64,000 nt of DNA from Hyphodiscus hymeniophilus (GCA_016508695.1 VNKQ01000006.1:496001-560000); one strand, 5' to 3'; shown: positions 37,238 to 50,500, numbered from the stretch's first letter. Numbers and translations are program-made. The notes: generated from the letters alone by a model not told the origin.

Positions 37238-39273
37238 ATGGCGAGCAAGAAAGTCAAAGCATCTGACGAACCGTCTTCCTTGGACATCAGCTCAGCCTCA
37301 ACCATAATACCGGTATCCGGAAGTTCCTCGAGCTTGGGCTCAAGTGAAAAAGTATCAGGACCACTATCTCCACGTATCACGGATTCTTCACCAGGCATGG
37401 AGTCGAGGCAGTCACCGACGACTGAGTTTGAAAAGGGGTTTTGGAGTCAGGCCCAACAGACATACTCGGAAATGTTTCCTCCTTCGAAGACACCGCTCAA
37501 AGACAGGCTGAAGGCATGGTTCGCTCCTAAAGGGAAACTTCGACCCTTCCGTCTTTTGAGGCAAGACATCAGCAATATCAGGAAACGATATCTTTCGGAT
37601 TGGGCGACCTTCAACCAACTCGTTTTTGCAAGCGCGGTTTATGTATTCTTCACGAACATCTTGCCTGGGATTACGTTTGCGAGTGATTTGTATGTGTTGA
37701 CGGGTATGACGTGGGGGGCCATAGAGGTGGTCTTCAGCACCGGATTATGTGGACTCATCTTCAGTTTGTGAGTAATCAACTATCAAGCCGTAATAACTGC
37801 TAAATTTGGTAACAGATTTGCTACACAACCTTTAACTATTCTTGGAGTCACGGGACCATTCTCTGTTTTAGCAGAGAACATATATTCCTTGTGCATAAAT
37901 TCATTTCATGTGAGATGTTCCTTCTAGAGCTCCGCACTGAGCTGACGCATTCACAGGTTGATTTTTTATCTGTGATGGCGTGGTCGTTGATCCACGCCGG
38001 ATGGATGCACTACCTACTTGCCATCTTCAATGCTCATGACTGGACCATGCAGTACGTAACGACATTCAGTGGAGATATATTCTCCCTCCTCAACTCAGTG
38101 ATATACTTCCACAAAGCTGTCCAAGAGCTTCAAAGGACCCATGATGCAGTCTCCCTTGCCTCGTTTCTTTACTCAGTCATTGGAGCCATTGGAACATTCG
38201 CAGTAGCCGTCTTCCTCTCTACAGCAAACAGTTGGGCGCCTCTGTTTCACCGATATATTCGAATGGGACTCACCGAATATGCAGCCGCAATCTCTATCAT
38301 TCTCTTCATCGGGGTGCCACACATTGGCGAACTCGCAACACTCGACAAGCAAACTCTTGCCGTCCAAACCTCGTTCAGACCATCGAGCCCAGACCGGACC
38401 GTCTTTTTCGTGCGCTTCTGGGAACTTCCAATCGCTTGGATATTTATTTCCATCATCCCCGGAGCAATTATCACGATCTTATTCTACTTCGACCATGAAA
38501 TCAGCAGCATAATTTGCACCCTCGACCGCTACGGAACGAAGAAACCCGGCGGGTTTGCCTGGGATATTGTTCTCCTCGGTACCACGACAGCCATTTGCGG
38601 TATCCTGGGGATCCCGCCTTCAAATGGTCTCCTACCACAAGCGCCTCTACATTCCGAATCTCTACTTCACAGTGTAAAAGTAGATATCACCACCACCGAT
38701 GAGGACACGGGAGAGCGCAAAATCCAATTTGTGGAGAAGCAGGAAGTCTACGAACAGCGCTGGTCGCCGTTCCTCCAATCTGCCGGAATACTCCTCTTTT
38801 TATCTCCACCCTTCCAACACGTCCTCGGGCTAACACCAACATCCGTCCTCGCGGGCCTATTCATGTTTATGGGCGAGCAATCGCTCGCTGTAAACCCAGT
38901 TTTGTACCGCTTCTTTTATCTCCTTACCCCACCTTCTGAGCTCCCGTCACTGCCAACGGGCGTGAACACTTACTGGGGAATTCATGCATACACGACGCTG
39001 CAGATCATAATGACGGGCATTATTTTCTATGTTACACTGACGGTCGCTGCACCTGCATTCCCAGTGATCATCATTGCGCTGGTGCCGGTCAGGTTGTTGG
39101 TTATGAATAAGTTATGGGGAAGGGAGACGTTGAGGTTTGTCGATGCTTGGGCCTGTAAGGAGGGGATACCAGAAGATGATGAGGATAGAAGGAATGGATC
39201 AATTTCGACGAGAGAAGTTGAAAGGAAAGAGGCGATAGAAGACAATCAATCACGTGCTAAGCGGGAAGTTTGA
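37238..39273 (+). CDS. BOR1: Borate efflux transporter, SLC4/Bor1 family
   Basis: Exons 37238-37767, 37816-37909 and 37957-39273 (48- and 47-nt introns) give 646 aa. A Ser-rich cytosolic N-terminus of about 85 residues precedes the transporter core. SLC4 family marks include RPFRLLRQDISNIRKRYLSD, ASAVYVFFTNILPGITFA, QPLTILGVTGPFSVLAENIY, and in the second half DRYGTKKPGGFAWDIVLLGT, GIPPSNGLLPQAPLHSESL and QRWSPFLQSAGI. About 10-12 membrane segments are visible. The family exports borate at the plasma membrane and in yeast also affects vacuolar sorting. The charged C-terminus holds EDDEDRR. The start choice is the first ATG of the open frame. Confidence 0.94.
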
Positions 39274-39564
39274 GAAGGAAGAGGGCGAGGACTTCGACCA
39301 GGCTAGCCACATTTCGACTTCGGCGTAGGCGCTATTGACATCTTGCGGCCCTGAATGGATCTTTCTAGTGGCCATATCCAGACTTCAAGACATTGGTGGT
39401 CGCTTCACGATGATGTTTCTCGACCAGGGTTATCATGAGTCACCGGTGAACCGAATATATAATTCTATAGCTTGACAGCAACTTCGACTCATACACAATT
39501 ATGATCACAGAAGTCATTCAGTCTCAAAACCCCCAAAGTACTCGGAAGAAATTACAACCACGTT

Positions 39565-40260
39565 ATGAATCTGTTTAGGAAGCTGAAGAGACTTGGGAAG
39601 CACGAAGTCTCCCATCGGATATCAACGTCGCCAGAAACACACCCTCCCATCAAGAAGAAGGCCACTACTCTCAAGCTTTTAGATCTTCCTGCAGAGATCC
39701 ATCTGGCAATACTCGAGCAAGTTCAGATACACTGTTTGCCCGAAAAGCAAGCGCTCAAATTGACCAATCGGTACTTCTACACCATCGTCCCACCTTTGAC
39801 CCACACCGAACTTCTCGAGGTCGAAAAGATTCTCTACCGCCGCCACACTGCGAGACAAGGGAATCGTCTTGTGATGCCAGAATTCTTTTCCTGCAAGGAA
39901 TGCCTCCGGATCCGTCCTCGATCCAAGTTCTCCAACGTCATGACGCGCAACAAGTGGTCTGTGGGCAGCACCAAAGCGTGTAAGAGATTGTGTCGTGAGT
40001 GCAAACTGCGCACAAAGGCATTCTATAGAGGTGAGTATGTTGAGATCGGAGACAATGCTTTCGTTATGTGTGTCGACTGCGGGGTGTTCAAGGAAGCGGC
40101 TGAGGATAGAACGCAGAGGAGGAGATGTCAGGATTGCTGGGTACCTGCTCATCAAGTCCAACTTTGGAGACGTGGACGAAAGCAACGTAGGAAAGAAAGA
40201 CTGGCACGGATGGTAGTCCAGAGAGCAAAGAGTGCAGAGAGCGCTAATCTGCAACCATGA
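39565..40260 (+). CDS. F-box-like protein with four Cys pairs
   Basis: Single exon, 231 aa. A basic N-terminus (MNLFRKLKRLGKHEVS) is followed by an F-box-like segment, TLKLLDLPAEIHLAILEQVQ (about residues 36-55), with LKLTNRYFYTIVPP. CxxC pairs follow: CKEC, CRECK, CVDC and CQDCW. They are spaced like zinc-binding knuckles, so one or two zinc sites are likely. The C-terminus is strongly basic (RRGRKQRRKERLARMVVQRA). Proteins of this layout are common and uncharacterised in filamentous ascomycetes; F-box-like motifs suggest SCF-type substrate binding. A 209-codon antisense frame (40308-39679) lacks such features. Function is inferred only. Confidence 0.82.
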   Translation: MNLFRKLKRLGKHEVSHRISTSPETHPPIKKKATTLKLLDLPAEIHLAILEQVQIHCLPEKQALKLTNRYFYTIVPPLTHTELLEVEKILYRRHTARQGNRLVMPEFFSCKECLRIRPRSKFSNVMTRNKWSVGSTKACKRLCRECKLRTKAFYRGEYVEIGDNAFVMCVDCGVFKEAAEDRTQRRRCQDCWVPAHQVQLWRRGRKQRRKERLARMVVQRAKSAESANLQP

Positions 40261-40758
40261 ATTATCACGCAGTGGCGGACTTGGAAAGGTTATGAACTCT
40301 TCCATCAAACAAAGATAAGACAGTACTGCCTATGCTGTTTGGGACATGATTTGAGATATGTCACTTGGTAGACAAATCGCGATCCTAACGTCACACTCAC
40401 TCTTATTCATAATGCAGGGGTCGTGGCTGAGATGCAGAGTATCTTATCCATCCATTCACTCATCTACCCAATTTACCTCTTGCATGTCCACCGTATGTGG
40501 AAGGAGAAAGTAACACGCTATGCAGCCAACCACACTTTTTCGCTTTTCAGGTCTCCAAAGTAAAAGAGAAAAAGATTTTCCATCCATCCATGCAATGCCG
40601 CGCAGTCATCTCATCATGCAAGCCACTCCGCAAGAAAGAAAATAAATCCAACACAACACCAGACGGCAAGACTGAAGACCGGGATCATATCAATCTGCCA
40701 GCATAGTGCATCTCAAGAGTTTGACTAGATTTGGTGGCCAAGGTGCAATGCAAGTTCT
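40261..40758. other. Convergent 3' region of the F-box-like gene and Tudor-SN
   Basis: 500 bp between two stop codons. A 69-codon + frame (40497-40706) is unsupported. I see no element. Confidence 0.5.
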
Positions 40759-43505
40759 TTAATCATCCTCGGTCAAATCGCCATACTCCCACATTCCAAG
40801 ACGCTCCAATTTGGCCGCCTCCATCTTCTCTCTCAGAGTAATGAGGACATCACCAAAACCTCTCTCCCAAGCCTTTAGCTTCTTCGGAACCATTGCATGA
40901 CCTTCAGCAATAATCTCTGTATTGATACTATCCGTGAGCTTCTCGCTAGTTCGTTGATCATAGAGAGTGACATGCAGGGTACCATCTGGCGCTGTGTAAT
41001 CGACGTTAGCAACAAGTTCCTTGTTCATGGCAAGCTCTTGGATAAATCCAATTGCGTCCTTGAGGTAGTCTACATTGGTAGGGAATTGTAAGAGTGAGAG
41101 GACGGCATCGATGGCTTGAGGACGCAGCTTCTGGGGGTGAATTGGGGCTGATCCAAGCGGCGGAGACGGGACCATGGGATCTTCTCGCTGTTACCATAGT
41201 CGACATAGATCACTTCTGCTTCTTTGGCTGTGCGATCATTCGAGCGTATCCGAGCGCGATACCATTGGCCGTCTTCTGTAAACTTCGCTGCAACATAATC
41301 GCCAGCCTTGGGAGCGCCGTCTAGGGAAGTCTTGTTTGATGGATTTAGGTGGAAGGACTTAAACTGTGTCATAAGAGTCTCGAGAGCTGCGGTTCCGGTG
41401 CCAATGATTTGAAGCTTGAGCTTACCGCTTTCGTCGATATTGGTGACCATGACATCGCGGTAATCCTTCTCGCGAGAAATTGGAGCATCGCCGTTTGTGC
41501 CATTTGCGGGAGGTTCACCATCCTCTTCCTCCTTATCCATTGAAGGATCCCAGTCGACCCAACGGCCCTTTCGAGCAGCTTTCGCTCTGTCCTGGGCAGC
41601 GAGTAATTCGGTGGCATTTCCAGCTTTTTGTGCAGAGAACTCTCGAACAGTGGCAAATCCTTCATCAACGAGAATCTTCGCAAATGATTCCTTGTTAATG
41701 AAGAGTTCGCCAACAAAACCACCCACTTTGTCGATATCGTGAACGTCAACTTCTACGTCTCGTTGAGAAAGGCGCTTGACCGCTAAATCGTGGGCTTCCT
41801 GGCCGAAGGGTTCGCTCTTGTCTGATGGATTCCTAGCAGACTTCGGAGCGTTGATTCCTCCGAGGACGAAGTTCATCTTGATGTCTTCGCGAGGAACGAG
41901 GACTGTGAATCTCGCACCACCCTTAACGAAATCAACGATTGCCGGAATCTTCTTTTGACGTTGCAGGCCTGCTAATTGCATCTTGGCTTTTTGGGCGCTC
42001 TCGGATGCGTCCACATAGACCTTGGCCTTTGAGGGCTTGCCTGACCACATGCCTTTCTTTTCTTCTTTGGCGACTTCTTGTGCTGCAAGCAGTTCGTCGT
42101 AATTAGGAGCACGATCTGTGTCGTCTCTTCGGTGACGAATTACCGAGCACCATCCTTGCTGAACCAGAAGGAGTCCAATATTCTTGTCGCCGCTTTTTTC
42201 GCTGAGTGTAATGGTTGCAACTTCCTTTGCATCATATTCCTCAGTCGCTGCGCGGGAACCATCGATGCTCATTCGGACATGCTTTCCAATGAGTTTCTTC
42301 CTCAAAAACTCTTTAGCTTCGTCACGGAATGGTGCCTCGGCTTGGTCCGATGGGCGCGGGCCTCGAACACTGCTCAAATTAATGCGCTTCTCTACGCCTG
42401 CTCGATTGCGTACGTGAATAGTATCCGCACTGAAGACTTTTGTAACACTAGCCTCCATGTTTCCACCTTGAGCAGCAACCTTGGTAATGTGATCCTTGAA
42501 TAATGCGCGCTTCGCAGTTTGAGCTACCTTTTCGGCTTCTCTAAGCGGCTGCATCTCCGTTCCCAGTAGAGTGGAATGGAAGTCAGTGCATCGCGCGAAA
42601 CCAGCCTCTAGAAGGAAGATTGCGATAGATCCACGAGGGTGCTTAACGGAAGCAATGAGCTGGTTCTGAGGGCTGAGTCCTAGGATATCCACTTTGACAT
42701 TTCGTTGTAACAATCTGTCCTCCACAAATTGTCTGGCCTCATTACCATAATCTTCTGCAGGTGTCACGGTCTTATCCTTGGGGTTGACTCTTTCCGTATT
42801 GGGGGCACGAATGCCGGCAATCAATGTCATAACTGTGTGGGTTTTAGCTGGATTTTATGCTCAGGCCAGTATACAGCTATGTACACAGCTGGCTATAGGA
42901 ATTCAGGTGTTCGGAGTTTTATCCATACCTTGAATGTGCTTCGTAGGGGAAATTAACAGACGGACGAGCATTCGATCACCACTATAAACACGCTCAACCA
43001 AAGCGTCCACGGTCTTGCCTTTATAGCTATCCAGGAATGTTTGTGAATCGCCCATATCGTGTTGGAGATCAACTTTTCCACCATCGGGAGCCCAAAGACC
43101 TAAGTCTTCACTGCGTGCAGTTGCCTCGAGAAGTCGGAGCTTATCCAATTGCTGCAGAGCTTCTTCGCTGTCCTCCTTTCGACCAGCATCTTCTCGCAGT
43201 TTCAGCCAGCCTCCCTTAACCATTTCTTCTGGAAGTTGGCGTCCATCATTCATGAAGACAATGCCGTAGTCTCTTTTTGTATTGGGAATTTGGTATAGGA
43301 CTAAGAACTGGACATTCTTGCCAACAACCATTTTTCGCAATGCATCGCGCGATTCGAATGCAAATGGCTCGTCATTTCCTTTCTGAAGATGCGGCGAGGT
43401 GCAATATGCAAGCGATAGGGTTCGTTCGAGGGTAGGATTTTCGATAGAGGTTAGTATGAGTGTGTCGCCACTCAGTACAGCTTTAACTTTTGCTTGATGA
43501 CGCAT
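40759..43505 (-). CDS. SND1: Tudor-SN (staphylococcal nuclease-like and tudor) protein, with a one-base frameshift
   Basis: Exon 1 runs 43505-42929 and exon 2 42832-40759 (96-nt intron). Four SN-like repeats start at RHQAKVKAVLSGDTLILTS, at VMTLIAGIRAP, near GGNMEASVTKVFSADTIHVR, and near VDFVKGGARFTVLVP. A tudor domain (AGDYVAAKFTEDGQWYRARI ... VYVDYGNSEKIPWSRLR-type) and a fifth SN-like tail follow. The frame changes at a G5 run (41133-41137). Upstream reads RLDQPQFTP; downstream QKLRPQAIDAVLSLLQFP continues in another frame. One extra C on the coding strand would give 883 aa, the family size. The open frame extends upstream to 43724, but family proteins start near MRHQAKVK, so I chose 43505. 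Tudor-SN acts in RNA metabolism and stress granules. Confidence 0.88.
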
Positions 43506-45035
43506 GTCGTTAGAATATCTTGCAGGTGGGACGTTTGGGAGTCGTTTCTTGCCGCCGAGACGTGGAAGCCGAGGGCTAGGAAAAGGTTCAGGAAGGTTAG
43601 CAGAGGTTGCAGATACAAGCTGGCGTGGTGATGAAGAGGCACAAGTAGTCCTGCAATCCTGAGGGCTGTCCCGGCCACTGGCCCCAGTTGCCCATCCAAT
43701 TTTGATCGTCTTGACACCTCCCATATTGGCTGAAGCTCAATGAATAGCCACTGACGCAAACTTTGGGACGTTGCAGATGCTTGATTGAGAGGTGTTCGTT
43801 GTGGTCTATTGTAGTTCAAAGAAGAATGTGTTGCTGCAATTGCCAGATGTTTGAAGTTGTGTGAGCGATTGGTATTGTGCCGAGCAGTGAGCTACTGTGA
43901 ATATGTAGAGAGATGCGGATGCCCTTTGAAGTCAAGCGGTCTTTAGAGGGGTCGGTGGTAGGTATTGTGAGGTTCAAGTGAATTGCGCGACGACAATCTG
44001 GAGCGAAGCCGGAGCGCAGAGCTAGAATGAAAGTCGAGATTGGATGATTTGGTGCTCGTGAAGATATATGTCTTTCGGTCTGGCGAACGCAGTCCACCAC
44101 ATCGCGAAATGTCATACTCTCCATTTGCATATCAAGATACGCTTCCTCAGGACAGTTCATGGAAACGCAGGTAACCGCTGAGACGGTGAGGAAACGATTC
44201 TCACTTACAGATTGATCAATGCAAAAAACCGGATGAAGCCAAGAGGATCAAGTGCTAGATATTTCACGGTGGTGGTGAACGGTATGGAGGCAATTGTTAA
44301 CTGCAATTGACTGTTGGGGACAGATACTGTTTATGTTGTCGTGTGCCGATCTGCCAAATTGACCCCGCGGAAGAGGCGCCATATCCCTGTAGTTTAGGCG
44401 ATTGAAAATCACGTGAATCACTGAGAACGGAGCGGTGATATAAGATCATTGAGTGGTTAAACTACTTGAATACATTGTCACCGGTTTTGAAGAGCGATGG
44501 ATCGAGAGATGCTACTTTGGTTGTTAGCGGTACTTACTATTCTAAATGGAGTGGGCTCTATATCGTCTGGATATCCTAATATTATATTTAGGTAGTTTTG
44601 AATAATTCGGATAATCACTTTTACCATAAACCTCACCTCAGATATATCCCAGTCATTGAACAGGTTTTTTACGATTCGGAAAATCACTTCTACCTGTAAA
44701 TTTTGCCCTAATCTATGGCTCGGCTCAATCACCTATTGGTATGTTTGGCCATTACCGCAATATTGCTAGTAGTAATAATACACATCTCGGTAGGGGACAG
44801 GAGCGCCTGAAGTAACTAGAACAGATGTGGAACAGTACCATTAGTGGAGAGGCGTCGCCTCTCAATAGATGAGCAGCAGTTTCAAAGTTTTCGGAGTGGC
44901 ATTAATAAGAACGGTCATTTGATGCAAGAGGTACTGCTTGTTGGACTACCTAATATCAGAAACCTAACCAAGCTTTTGGACGAACTAATCTCGTGAAGCT
45001 CTGTCCGAAATACCTCCCCTGATATAATTCTCAAT
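43506..45035. other. Upstream region of Tudor-SN and 3' flank of SOD1
   Basis: No supported gene. A frame at 44160-43816 (-) is unsupported. The 44.4-45.0 kb part is AT-rich. CACGTG occurs near 44412. An imperfect direct repeat is listed separately. Confidence 0.45.
44605..44694. repeat. Imperfect direct repeat, 69-bp offset
   Basis: ATTCGGATAATCACTTTTAC at about 44605 recurs as ATTCGGAAAATCACTTCTAC at about 44674, with looser similarity on both sides. It looks like an old local duplication in AT-rich spacer. Confidence 0.5.
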
Positions 45036-45894
45036 TTAAGCGGCAATGCCGATGACACCTATTGAAATAAAGTCAATATCTAGCCTCGTTTGATAAAAGT
45101 GTCGAAACGTACCACAAGCTGGGCGAGTACCAGCATTGCCAGTCTTCTTGGATTCCTCGTTTCCTCCCTTGCCAAGATCATCAGTTCCGGAGTGGACGAC
45201 AACAGTGCGCTGTTCTCGGGTCAGCAATTGTATCATGATAAAAGGAGCGAAACCTACGCCAATAACGCTCTCGGGACCGATCAGCTTGATAAAGCTGTCA
45301 GTGGTAGTACCCTTGCCATTGCCTTGGGCATCGGTCTTGAAGTTTCCGAGATCACCGACATGGCGGACCTCATCGGAAGGAGCACCATGGGTCTTTCCGT
45401 GAGGGTTGACTATGCCTCAGAATCAGCCCCATCGAAGCTCCTTTGGGTATTAGATTTGTGCCTACAGTGAGGACCAGCGGATGTGCAGCCATTGGTGTTG
45501 TCACCGAATTGATGGACGTGCATCCCACGCTCAGCATTGGCATCGTTACCAGTGATACTCCATGTGATGGTGGTAGGGGAGGATTCGGAGGTCTGCTCGA
45601 AGGTAACGGTTCCAGAGACCTTCGAGTCTCCTCGGACGGTAGCAACTATTTAACGGACCACGAGGTCAGCAAGGATGCGAGGAAGATAGTGGGGTGACGG
45701 GAAGCTGCCAGAGGATATCTCTAAAGCAGCAGATGCTTAGAAAGAGGGAGTTTATGTTCCCATCAAGGTGCTGGTTGCTCTTGCAAGCTGTCATAAACCT
45801 GCTCATAACCCCGCTATTGGCCACCGAGAGGGAAAGTGGGGTACATGTCTCTGCGAAGACGTATAAGAACGTTCAACCTACCTGCCTTGACCAT
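45036..45894 (-). CDS. SOD1: Cu/Zn superoxide dismutase
   Basis: Five exons in transcript order: 45894-45882, 45645-45466, 45409-45258, 45209-45113, 45058-45036 (introns 236, 56, 48 and 54 nt), giving exactly 154 aa. Copper and zinc ligands are all present: HVHQFGD, GPHFNPHGKTHG, DLGN and VVVHSGTDDLG. The disulphide pair is C in NGCTSAG and in RPACGVIG, and the guiding arginine is in GTRPACG. It is the cytosolic enzyme that turns superoxide into hydrogen peroxide and oxygen. Exon 1 encodes only MVKA plus one base; the last exon has 23 nt. No signal peptide is present, so it is not the extracellular form. The gene is intact. Confidence 0.97.
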
Positions 45895-47595
45895 ATTGAT
45901 GGATTTTAGTTGATTTTGATGTTTTATTGTTGTTGGAAGCTTGTTTGTGGTGATTGTGGAAGAGTAGAGAGATGATGATGATGGAATTTGAACAGAGAGT
46001 GGGAGATCCGATCCATCGGCACAAATCGCAAGCTGTTGACGACCCCACTTGAGCTCAGTAAGCAGATGCACGTGACTTATTTCATTGCGGAACTGAATCT
46101 CATTCCTCCGAAGAAATCAGTCAATATATGACTATCCCATTTGACACTGCTCTGGACTCCAGAGTCTAAAGTCTTATTAGCCTTTCAGAATGCCTTGAGA
46201 TTCGTACGTGAACCATCTGATACGCCTGAGAGCACAGTCTACTTCGCAGAATAGGGCAAAGAATCTCTCAGGTGAACAAATAGTTATATAATCTTTACAA
46301 AAAAGGTTCGGCTGTGCTCTTGGAGGGGAAAAGGGGCAGATGTTACGTCTCAGATCCATTGTTTTGCCCAAACCTCCTCTACCCGATCACCAAAAAAATA
46401 CGTAATCCATTAAGAAGCCGTCAATACAGCTCTCATCTATACATTTTAGACGACCGAAGCATGAGCATGGTTAGGCTTCGGATGGGATTCGAGGATTCGA
46501 GGATTTGTACAATAGCCGTCCGGAACGAATGACTGAGTCCGAGGCCGAGACTTCCAATATCTGACAAAAAGTGAGGTATTCATCTTTCAGCCCTTTCCAA
46601 GCAGGAGTAAACAATAATTAAATCAACAAACGGTTTGAGACTCTGTCGGTGAGATGGCACGGACGATGTTCCCAGTTTCAAAGATCCATGCCGCAGCACA
46701 CACAGCTGTTTCTTTGTTCACCGGCTCTGTGCTTTTCGCACCAGCCACAATATCGCGAGTGTACTCGTAGGGCTGTGGCTTAGCTATTGTCGTGGATTTG
46801 TCTGGTGATTCTTTGTCGACTCGGAGGGTTACTACTGCCTCGATGATCGTCCCACTGGACACTTCCATACTGATGGCTCAAGACTCTTCCTCAATTAGAT
46901 GGACATGCAAGTGAGAAACTCTCAAAGCAAAATGAACTGTGATGTTTCCATCAAGTACCGATATCATTCCTAGTGTACGAGCTGCTGGGCAAGACTCGGA
47001 GCCAATCACATAAGCGAAGTCTCTTGAATGAGCCGCTAATGAACGAGCTGAGGCACATCCAACTCGACGCTTTCGAGTGAATTTTGCTGTGAATAGAACC
47101 GCCATAGTACGAAGGAGCATCCGTTGCGACCTGATGAATTGCTCGACCGTTCGCCATTCCTCCCATCGGCTTTGACAAGCAAGCTAGCAGGTCCGTTGAC
47201 ACTGCAGCGCTGTGGTGCCTGACAGCCTGCTCGTCGCATTGTGTTGGCCCTCTTGATTACAGAATCAACGCGTGTACGATATCCCCAAGTGAGCAGGAAG
47301 ACGACCACGAAGAGAAAGGCAGAGACGGAGCAGGAGCAGACTTCGACGCCAGAATTGAATTCACACCAAGCTGTTTCTTTGGTCAGGCTGGGTCCGCGGA
47401 TGGGGTAGGAGTTAACTTTGTGAAAACCGCGCTGTTTCGCCAATGTGCAAAGAACTTCTGCTTCCATCGACGTCAACTGGCCTCGAGCCACAGATTGCAG
47501 GCTGCTACCTCGGCTCCTAGGCCCGAACAAACATCTACATCCACTGTCCTGTAACTTTTTGTCAAATTGATTGTGAGCCGATCACAGACGCCGAG
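45895..47595. other. Divergent upstream region of SOD1 (-) and the Rho GEF (+)
   Basis: 1.7 kb. It contains minus-strand frames that could be a small unknown gene: 47467-47036 (143 codons from the ATG at 47467; one hydrophobic segment VSAFLFVVVFLLTWGY, Cys-rich before it) and 46868-46623 (81 codons, MEVSSGTIIEAVVTLRVDKE). I could not join or name them. It lies close to the Rho GEF start, so it may instead be its promoter and leader. Confidence 0.3.
46069..46074. promoter_or_regulatory. CACGTG element upstream of SOD1
   Basis: CACGTG (context TGCACGTGAC) lies 175 bp upstream of the SOD1 ATG. It is a possible bHLH site; no direct evidence of use. Confidence 0.3.
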
Positions 47596-50500
47596 ATGTC
47601 TTTCCGGTCAAATGGTCAACGAAGATATGGCGCAGTGCCTCCAGCTCAATACCCACTGCCAGGAGCGCAGGATCCCAATCATGGTTTGCGCAGACAATCG
47701 AGCTTTGATAGCGGAGACGATGCAGCCTTCTTGGATCCGAACAATGGGACATATCGGAGCGGACCACCACCAGTTCCTGCGAGAACTGCTGCCATGCCGC
47801 AAGAGGAGTTATTCCTAGGCAGTCCTACTCAAAATCTACAATCACCGACTCGGGGCTCGTTTGGGAATACATCTCCAGCATTGTCAGGATACCAACATCA
47901 GTTCCAGCCTCTCAACGCCGGTGCTCAGTCACCCCCGCTTCACCAAGCTACCTACAATCCTCAACATTTTGCAAGAACACAGTCTCAGTCGCAGCAAACT
48001 CAGTACCGGCAGCAACCTGCCTACAGCCCAAGTTCCGGTTATACGCCTCCTCAGTCGGCTCATCAACCATACAACCCAGCGAATTATCAGACTGCGCAGC
48101 CTCCTCAACTGCCATCGCGTCAGCCTACAGTGTCCGGATATGGTTCGTACAATCCAAATTATCAAGCGCCGACACCACCACAGCCGTCACAAACATCAAC
48201 GTACTGGACCAGCCAGCAGTATACTGTCCCGTTATCTGGGAGACCATCCCCTCAAAGCGGATATGAGCAGCCATTAACTAGCCCGACATATGCAACATCC
48301 AATTCAGCACCTCTTCCTCCACGCCAACCACTGTACAATCCACCAGCTCCTTACCCAAGTACAGGCGACAGTTACTCGGGCGATTATACTACACCGACCA
48401 CGGCACGAGCTCCATATGTAAACTATGACGCCTACGTGCAATCTTCCGAAGGTCCGAACTCTTTTGCGAATCGACAACAGCGCTCTTCGCGTAATTCGAA
48501 CCATTCAACACCCGCGATTCCCATGCCGTCTGGCCCGCAAGACGCTTCCTCGAGCAGCGCTGGGCTTCAAAGGCATCCGACCCTCAGACCACTACCCAGT
48601 GCTCCGGCGGAGGTTACTGGAGATGATGATGATTGGGGATTGGGTATACGCGGAAACAGTCAGGAGGTTGTATCACAAGACCAGCTTTTTGCGGACATTG
48701 GAGATGCTCTAGGCGCTCGGCCAGGCGGTGCTGATGGCGATCTCCTTGACAATGAGCTGGGAGACCTAGCCAGATACGATTCTAGAGCCACGACTATAGG
48801 TGCTCCAACAGGCGTCGGACGTTATGCTTCGACGGCAACCACTTTGAATGCAGGCAGCCATGAGACGACTGACGATGACGAGAGCGATCTTGAAGCTGCG
48901 GCGGGTCTAGAGGCTATGCGAATAGCTGAAGAGCAAGATGCGCAGACTGGAGGAGCACTCAGTTTTGGTACATTTGAGGGAGCGCATGGAACACCATCAC
49001 GTCATCAGCAATCGCAGGATGAGAGCAGTGATAGCGACTATAAACACATGGATCTAGGGCTGGTTGGTGGAGGCTACGATGCTCATATGTCTTATGGGGA
49101 TGATCTAGCAGGAATGACAACGAGTCACAGCAGTGAGATGGATGATCAAAGTAGACCTCTTCCAACGCCGTATGATTTAGGACGGTCGGACAGCTACGGC
49201 CACATCCCTGCGGCTGGACTGGGAGGAATGACAGATTATTCCATGCCAGGAGAAGGATCCATACACCCATTCCCAGCGTTTGAGTCTGCGCGAGTGGACA
49301 CCTTCGGTACTGGTGGTCTGCAAAGACCAACGTCACATGCCCATGCTCACCGAATGAGTTTCGATGAAGGCGACGAGTTATCACTTCATTCTCGATTATC
49401 TGAATCGCGACAGAGTGGGCGATCCGGCAGCGACAGCCCTTCCCGAGACGATATGCCTGAGCTTTTCTATCACCCTGGAATGGGTAGCTCTCCTTATAAT
49501 CTCAATCGGCCACTGCCTGCTGTCCCATCCATGTCCGAAAACAAAACCCCTCAATTGCTTCCCGCCGGGACGTACAGAAACTCACACCAACACTCGAACT
49601 CGTATTCTTCGGTCACAGATTCTGCTCGGCCCTTGTATGCCCCCACAGGACCGGATAATTACCCTCCACAAGATATGCTCAGTCCGGGTGGCCAATACGT
49701 ACCCAGATCCACCTCTCTATCTAGTCATAGCAGCACACCTCAGACAGTTCCTCCAGTACGATCGAAGACCGATGCAGAGGAACGTCAAGCCAGGGCCAGA
49801 CAACAAGCTGCTCGACAACTAGCAGGCGGTCGGTCTGCTAGCGGCTTAGATGGATATGAGACAACCCCACAATCTACCGTGACGCTTGATCTGCCGGCCT
49901 TACCGGCTGGCAGGCGAAAGAAGTTCAATCCCCATAAACTGTCTACGGGCGATTATAGGAAATGTACAGAGCCATGGGCGTTGAGTGGCATTGCGGCATG
50001 GATTCGGGATTTGGCAGGTGGAGATACGGGCGAAGGCGAGTCTGATCTGAGGCAGAAGACCATTCAGGACGGTCTGGTGGCATTGTTCACCCACAAAGTT
50101 CCGACCATGAATACTGCCGATGCCGAGACTCTGAGTCAGAGAGTGGTTAGATCAATGTTTGACGCTGGCATTCTGGTTCCAGAGGAAGAATGGGTCAAGT
50201 TTGGCCCTGGAACTATCTCGGGTGTTCTGTGGCAACTTACCGGCTCTGGATGTTACGCTCCAAAAGTCCATGAACAAGAGATTCACGGACGGTGTTACTC
50301 ACATCACTGCACGCGAACCCTGAAGAAGATCAATCTGAAGACGCAGATTCTGGAACCTGCCAAGAAGACGGAAGACTGGAGCACATTCTTCAAATTGTCG
50401 AAGGAAAACCTGGAAGGAGTCAATAAGAAGGAAATTGAGCGTCAGAATAATCTGCACGAGATTGTCATGTCCGAAGACACGTATATGGATCAGCTTAATG

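Noticed and set aside
39679..40308. 209-codon frame antisense to the F-box-like gene
   Set aside because: The sense strand has an F-box-like segment and four Cys pairs; the antisense frame has no domain and is a shadow.
43506..43724. 73-codon upstream extension of Tudor-SN
   Set aside because: Family proteins begin right before the RQAKVK-type strand; the extension is basic, low in similarity and probably leader sequence.
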